Assembly: GCA_963755495.1 (NCBI GenBank)
Contig: CAVWJS010000006.1
Coordinates: 1,054,001 to 1,118,000, forward strand
Source: Bog-473 sp963755495
GTDB lineage: Bacteria; Actinomycetota; Acidimicrobiia; Acidimicrobiales; RAAP-2
Reading direction: 5' to 3'
DNA: 64,000 nucleotides
Below, piece after piece: positions 63,499-64,000 of this stretch; positions within the stretch are counted from its first letter, which is position 1; every line of letters starts with the position of its first letter. Made by a program: the position numbers and the translations under genes. The notes beneath the pieces are model-generated. The model was given only the letters and a program-made list of their open reading frames with translations, was not told where the DNA came from and made no database searches.

Positions 63499-64000
63499 GG
63501 CGCGCCTCCCCTGGTTCAAGGTGAACGCGTAGGGCTGCGCACGGTGTGGCTTGGCGAAGCGCATGTGCAACATGATCGCTCCACTGCTGAGCGCCGCGTA
63601 AAAGCACCAAAGTGACGTAAAACCATCAGCAGTAAGCCGAGCCAGCACGATTGCCGCTATCAGGTTGGCAAACCCGAATATGACGATGTGCTTGTATCCC
63701 GAGAGAAGTAACGAACCGCACGTCGCCAACAGGTAGAGCCCGACAATAACGACCCCATGTTGCAGTCCGATGCTGTAGGCCAGGTGATACGTCCCTAGCT
63801 TCACGGTTACTCGGTTCCGCAGCATCGTGACGAGAAGCGCACTTGCGACGCAGGCGCCTAAGAGAACAAGCGGCGCGATGATCAATCGTCGGCGGCGGGT
63901 GGGTTCGAGCATCATGATCGCAAACGGAATGAAGATTGGCACGACGATCAAAGCGATCACGAGGTAGATCCACATAGCCGTCCGCCCGACAGCTTCAGGA
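63475..64000 (-). CDS. DUF6629 family membrane protein (partial, cut by window edge)
   Basis: The 166 residues from the ATG at 63975 contain about five hydrophobic segments (YLVIALIVVPIFIPFAIMM, LLGACVASALLVTML, VVIVGLYLLATCGSLLLSG) and end in the GFTSLWCFYAALSSGAIML segment typical of DUF6629 proteins. The frame stays open to the end of the window (PEAVGRTAMWIY), so the N-terminus is probably outside it. Function is unknown. Confidence 0.75.
   Translation of the reverse strand, partial: PEAVGRTAMWIYLVIALIVVPIFIPFAIMMLEPTRRRRLIIAPLVLLGACVASALLVTMLRNRVTVKLGTYHLAYSIGLQHGVVIVGLYLLATCGSLLLSGYKHIVIFGFANLIAAIVLARLTADGFTSLWCFYAALSSGAIMLHMRFAKPHRAQPYAFTLNQGRRALTQSQGR

Overview
The window is high-GC actinobacterial DNA, most likely from Acidimicrobiia or a close relative; this placement is an inference. 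The supporting signs are several F420-linked enzymes (two luciferase-like oxidoreductases and an F420:NADP reductase-like protein), a GAF-ANTAR protein, a DUF222/HNH endonuclease, a secreted protein built from GYWLVASDGG-type repeats, a membrane-anchored Thr/Pro-rich protein, and a bacterial NHEJ set (Ku, LigD-type polymerase, LigC-type ligase).

Layout. 0.3-7.2 kb: a membrane EEP phosphatase/nuclease, Ku, small unknowns, a GAF-ANTAR regulator, a methyltransferase and a DUF1059 protein. 7.2-9.9 kb: a gene-poor stretch with hairpins, a lipoprotein-like SGNH hydrolase and tRNA-Pro(GGG); a decayed copy of that tRNA's 3' half lies about 1.2 kb away. 10-15 kb: a repeat-rich secreted protein, an aldo/keto reductase, and a coupled class III aminotransferase/epimerase pair. 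15-18.6 kb: a PhyH dioxygenase and an F420 oxidoreductase, split by an IS1380-family element with perfect ends and a TTAG target duplication. 18.8-25.6 kb: a possible small biosynthetic locus (stand-alone adenylation enzyme, D-aminoacylase-like amidohydrolase, aaRS-like amino acid:carrier-protein ligase, carrier protein, GT1 glycosyltransferase). 25.7-33 kb: transglutaminase-like protein, RCK potassium channel, multiply frameshifted glutamine synthetase III, CYTH-CHAD protein, SigG-like ECF sigma factor and a STAS protein. 34-44.7 kb: VOC, DUF998, TatA/TatB, SDR, DUF222/HNH, truncated cupredoxin, Nudix, a large LPG-synthase-like membrane protein with a kinase-like segment, CsbD and DoxX. 44.7-47.8 kb: an operon LigD-polymerase / PHP-HhH / LigC. 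47.9-64 kb: a MDMPI/DinB-like protein, DUF1810, a V4R-like-GAF-GGDEF-EAL protein, F420 reductase, acyl-CoA dehydrogenase, F420 oxidoreductase, iron-redox protein, membrane protein, methyltransferase, G6PDH, MFS exporter, a desaturase with a coupled leader ORF, and a DUF6629 protein cut by the window edge.

How the parts may work together. Ku at 2.8 kb and the Pol-PHP-Lig operon at 45-48 kb together supply bacterial NHEJ, with the PHP protein where mycobacterial LigD carries its phosphoesterase domain. G6PDH and the F420 enzymes make up a reductive-cofactor theme. The carrier-protein locus could load and tailor an amino acid or small peptide.

Caution on quality. At least five otherwise intact genes need a one-base frame correction, and two GC-rich loci (the IS transposase and glutamine synthetase III) need many. 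Uncorrected indels in the assembly are at least as likely as true pseudogenes. Joined coordinates are given for these genes.
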